Source: Acidobacteriota bacterium
GTDB taxonomy: Bacteria > Acidobacteriota > Vicinamibacteria > Vicinamibacterales > Vicinamibacteraceae
Reading direction: 5' to 3'
Assembly (NCBI GenBank): GCA_023427865.1
Contig: JAEYZV010000017.1
Span: 1-7,192, forward strand
DNA: 7,192 nt
Shown here: positions 5,541 through 7,192 of the stretch, one piece after another
Position numbering within the stretch: the first letter of the stretch is position 1
How the letters are laid out: the number at the start of each line of letters is the position of its first letter
The notes under the pieces: generated by a model
What the model was told of the DNA's origin: nothing
Seen by the model: only the letters and a program-made list of their open reading frames with translations
Database searches by the model: none
Position numbers and translations under genes: made by a program

Positions 5541-7142
5541 TCACGCCTTTCGCGTGCCTTCGTACGTGACCACCAGCAGCGACACGTCGTCGGTGGCGGG
5601 ACGCCCGTCGCGGAAGTCGATCGACGCCTCGAGGAGTGCCTGGGCCATCTCGGGTGCGGGGCGGCCAGCAACGCGCTCGAGCGTGCGCGCGACGCCCTTC
5701 GGACCGAAGTCCTCACCCGACTGCGAGGCCGACTCGCTGATGCCGTCGCTGTAGATCACGAGCGCGTCACCCGGCTCCAGGGTGATGGTCTCGACGTTCC
5801 ACTCGCCGAACGGCAGCAGGCCGAGCACCGGCCCTCCCGAATCGAGCATCGTCACCGCGCCGAAGTGCCTCACGAGCGCCGGCGGGCAGTGCCCGGCATT
5901 TGCGAGCTCCAGTCGTCCGTCGGGGTGCAGCACGGCCGCCCCGAGCGTCAGGTACTTGTTGCCCGGGCTGTAGTTCAGCAACTGCCGGTGCAGCGTCGGG
6001 AGAATCTGGGAGAGCGGGTGCCCGAGTTCGTGCAGCAGCCGGAGCAGCCCGGTCGCAAGCGCCATGATCAGCGACGCGCCCACGCCCTTGCCGGCGACGT
6101 CGCCGAGCGACAGCGCCAGCGAGCCATCGGGCCGCAACACCCCCTGGTACAGGTCGCCCCCGACAGATGCGGCCGAGTCGGTGCGCGCGTAGCACGTCGC
6201 GAACGCCACATCGGGCGGCGGCTGCAGGAGGGCGGCCTGGATGTCCTTGGCCAGCGCCATCTCGTGCTCGAACCGGGCCTTCGCGCGGGCTTCCTTGTAG
6301 AGGCGCGCGCTGTCGATCGCCATCGCGGCGTCGGCCGCGCGCGACTCGAAGATCGCGATCTCCTCGCGCGGCACGCCCTGCGTGCTGGCCGGGCGCGACA
6401 CCAGCAGGGCGCCCACCGCGTCGAGCCGCCCGACGAAGGACGAGTCGTCGGCGAGGGCTCGCCGCGCCACCATCAGCGGTGCCGCCACCATGTCGGGACG
6501 CATCGTGGTCGCCGCACCGATGAGCGTCTCGTGCATGGCCTGACTGGCAATGGTGCGTCGACCGCGCACCGCCTGCTTGAGCAGGTCGAGCTCCTCCTGG
6601 GCAGTCGACGGCGACGCGCCCTTCGGGAGGCGCATGACGGTCTCGAGCTTCTGGTCGGCACCGATCAGCGCGAGCGCGCCGCTGTCGGCACGCATGATAC
6701 GGATGGCCGAGCGCAGCACGGCGGTGAGCACCTCGGGCAGGACGGCCGCGCTGTTCAGCTGCCGTGCGACGTCGAGCAGTTCCTGCAGGTGCCGCATCCC
6801 CGTGCTCTTCTCGTCGACGCCCGCCGACTCGATGAGCGTGGCGATGGCCTCGCTCACGACCTCGAACTGCACCTGGCGGCCGAACCTGACGCGATCGCCA
6901 TCACCGAGGATGCGTGCGGTGATGCGCTCGTCGTTGACGAAGGTGCCGACCGCACTGCCGAGGTCTTCGAGGATGAGTGCGTCGTCGCGCCGCACCAGCT
7001 GCGCATGGCGCCGTGACACGCTCGGCTCCGACAGCACGACGCCGGACAGCGGGTCGCGTCCGATGATGACGGGCTGGTCGCCGGGGACGACTTCTGTGAT
7101 GGCCTCTGGCGAGCAGGGCACGAGCTTCAGACGGGCAGGCAT
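5541..7142 (-). CDS. FHA-GAF-SpoIIE family (PP2C-type) serine/threonine phosphatase
   Basis: A 533-residue soluble signalling protein. An FHA phosphothreonine-binding domain (about 5-95) shows GR at 28-29, SRRH at 43-46 and GTFVN ending at Asn70. A GAF-like sensor domain follows (about 117-280). A charged linker helix (279-306, LYKEARAKARFEHEM) leads to a SpoIIE/RsbU-type phosphatase domain (300-528). Its metal-site motifs are intact: SVGGDLY (Asp330), LGDVAGKG (Asp348), NAGHCPP (415-421), YSDGISES (Asp466) and ATDDVSLL (Asp518/519). Family members typically dephosphorylate anti-sigma factor antagonists, or other Ser/Thr phosphoproteins, in partner-switching stress pathways. The FHA domain suggests recruitment to a Hanks-type kinase or its phosphorylated target; neither partner is encoded here. 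The ATG start places the FHA domain at the very N-terminus as expected, though no clear Shine-Dalgarno precedes it. It is convergent with the DUF5829-like gene and probably has its own promoter to the right. Architecture secure; target unknown. Confidence 0.95.
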   Translation of the reverse strand: MPARLKLVPCSPEAITEVVPGDQPVIIGRDPLSGVVLSEPSVSRRHAQLVRRDDALILEDLGSAVGTFVNDERITARILGDGDRVRFGRQVQFEVVSEAIATLIESAGVDEKSTGMRHLQELLDVARQLNSAAVLPEVLTAVLRSAIRIMRADSGALALIGADQKLETVMRLPKGASPSTAQEELDLLKQAVRGRRTIASQAMHETLIGAATTMRPDMVAAPLMVARRALADDSSFVGRLDAVGALLVSRPASTQGVPREEIAIFESRAADAAMAIDSARLYKEARAKARFEHEMALAKDIQAALLQPPPDVAFATCYARTDSAASVGGDLYQGVLRPDGSLALSLGDVAGKGVGASLIMALATGLLRLLHELGHPLSQILPTLHRQLLNYSPGNKYLTLGAAVLHPDGRLELANAGHCPPALVRHFGAVTMLDSGGPVLGLLPFGEWNVETITLEPGDALVIYSDGISESASQSGEDFGPKGVARTLERVAGRPAPEMAQALLEASIDFRDGRPATDDVSLLVVTYEGTRKA

Positions 7143-7192
7143 GTGGTATCGCGTTAGTTCGAGCTTACTTCGTCACACGTGGTAGGCTGCGC

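Noticed and set aside
5370..7016. A 548-codon plus-strand open frame antisense to the phosphatase
   Set aside because: It overlaps the end of the DUF5829-like gene and mirrors the phosphatase, and its composition is typical of an antisense shadow.
7143..7192. A promoter for the phosphatase in the last 50 bases
   Set aside because: The region contains a CACGTG palindrome and some A/T-richer stretches, but no convincing -35/-10 spacing or ribosome-binding site could be supported.

Overview
This 7.2 kb, high-GC window holds five protein-coding genes and almost no intergenic space. The best guess for the source is a member of the Acidobacteriota, perhaps a Vicinamibacteria-like soil or environmental lineage. 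The main support is a secreted protein of the 'VWFA-related, acidobacterial' type. The GC-rich codon use, which leaves long spurious open frames on the opposite strand, and the three GTG starts fit but are not diagnostic. No RNA gene, mobile element, CRISPR array or phage-like segment was seen.

Layout. (1) Positions 1-1148, minus strand: the N-terminal 382 codons of a B12-dependent acyl-CoA mutase, cut by the left edge. General annotation would call it methylmalonyl-CoA mutase, but its two substrate-specificity positions are Phe75 and Gln193. These match isobutyryl-CoA mutase rather than the Tyr/Arg pair of methylmalonyl-CoA mutase. (2) Positions 1145-3394, minus strand: a 749-residue exported VWFA-related protein. 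Its TGA stop overlaps the mutase GTG start by four bases, so the two are probably co-transcribed and translationally coupled. (3) Positions 3395-3521: a 127 bp divergent spacer. (4) Positions 3522-4688, plus strand: an acyl-CoA dehydrogenase closely resembling the short/branched-chain (2-methylbutyryl/isobutyryl-CoA) enzyme ACADSB. (5) Positions 4685-5512, plus strand: a 275-residue DUF5829-like protein with hints of a VOC/glyoxalase fold, again overlapping its upstream gene by GTGA. (6) Positions 5513-5540: a 28 bp convergent spacer with a GC-rich inverted repeat. (7) Positions 5541-7142, minus strand: an FHA-GAF-SpoIIE (PP2C-type) serine/threonine phosphatase.

How they may work together. 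The dehydrogenase and the mutase lie on opposite sides of the divergent spacer and both plausibly act on C4/C5 branched acyl-CoAs from valine, isoleucine or branched fatty acid turnover. Isobutyryl-CoA could be dehydrogenated directly or rearranged to n-butyryl-CoA. This is inferred from sequence resemblance and position. The phosphatase is convergent to this group and looks like an independent signalling gene. No clear previously undescribed multi-gene system is visible. The most useful observations are the likely misassignment of the mutase substrate and the two tight pairings of a metabolic enzyme gene with a gene of unrelated or unknown function.
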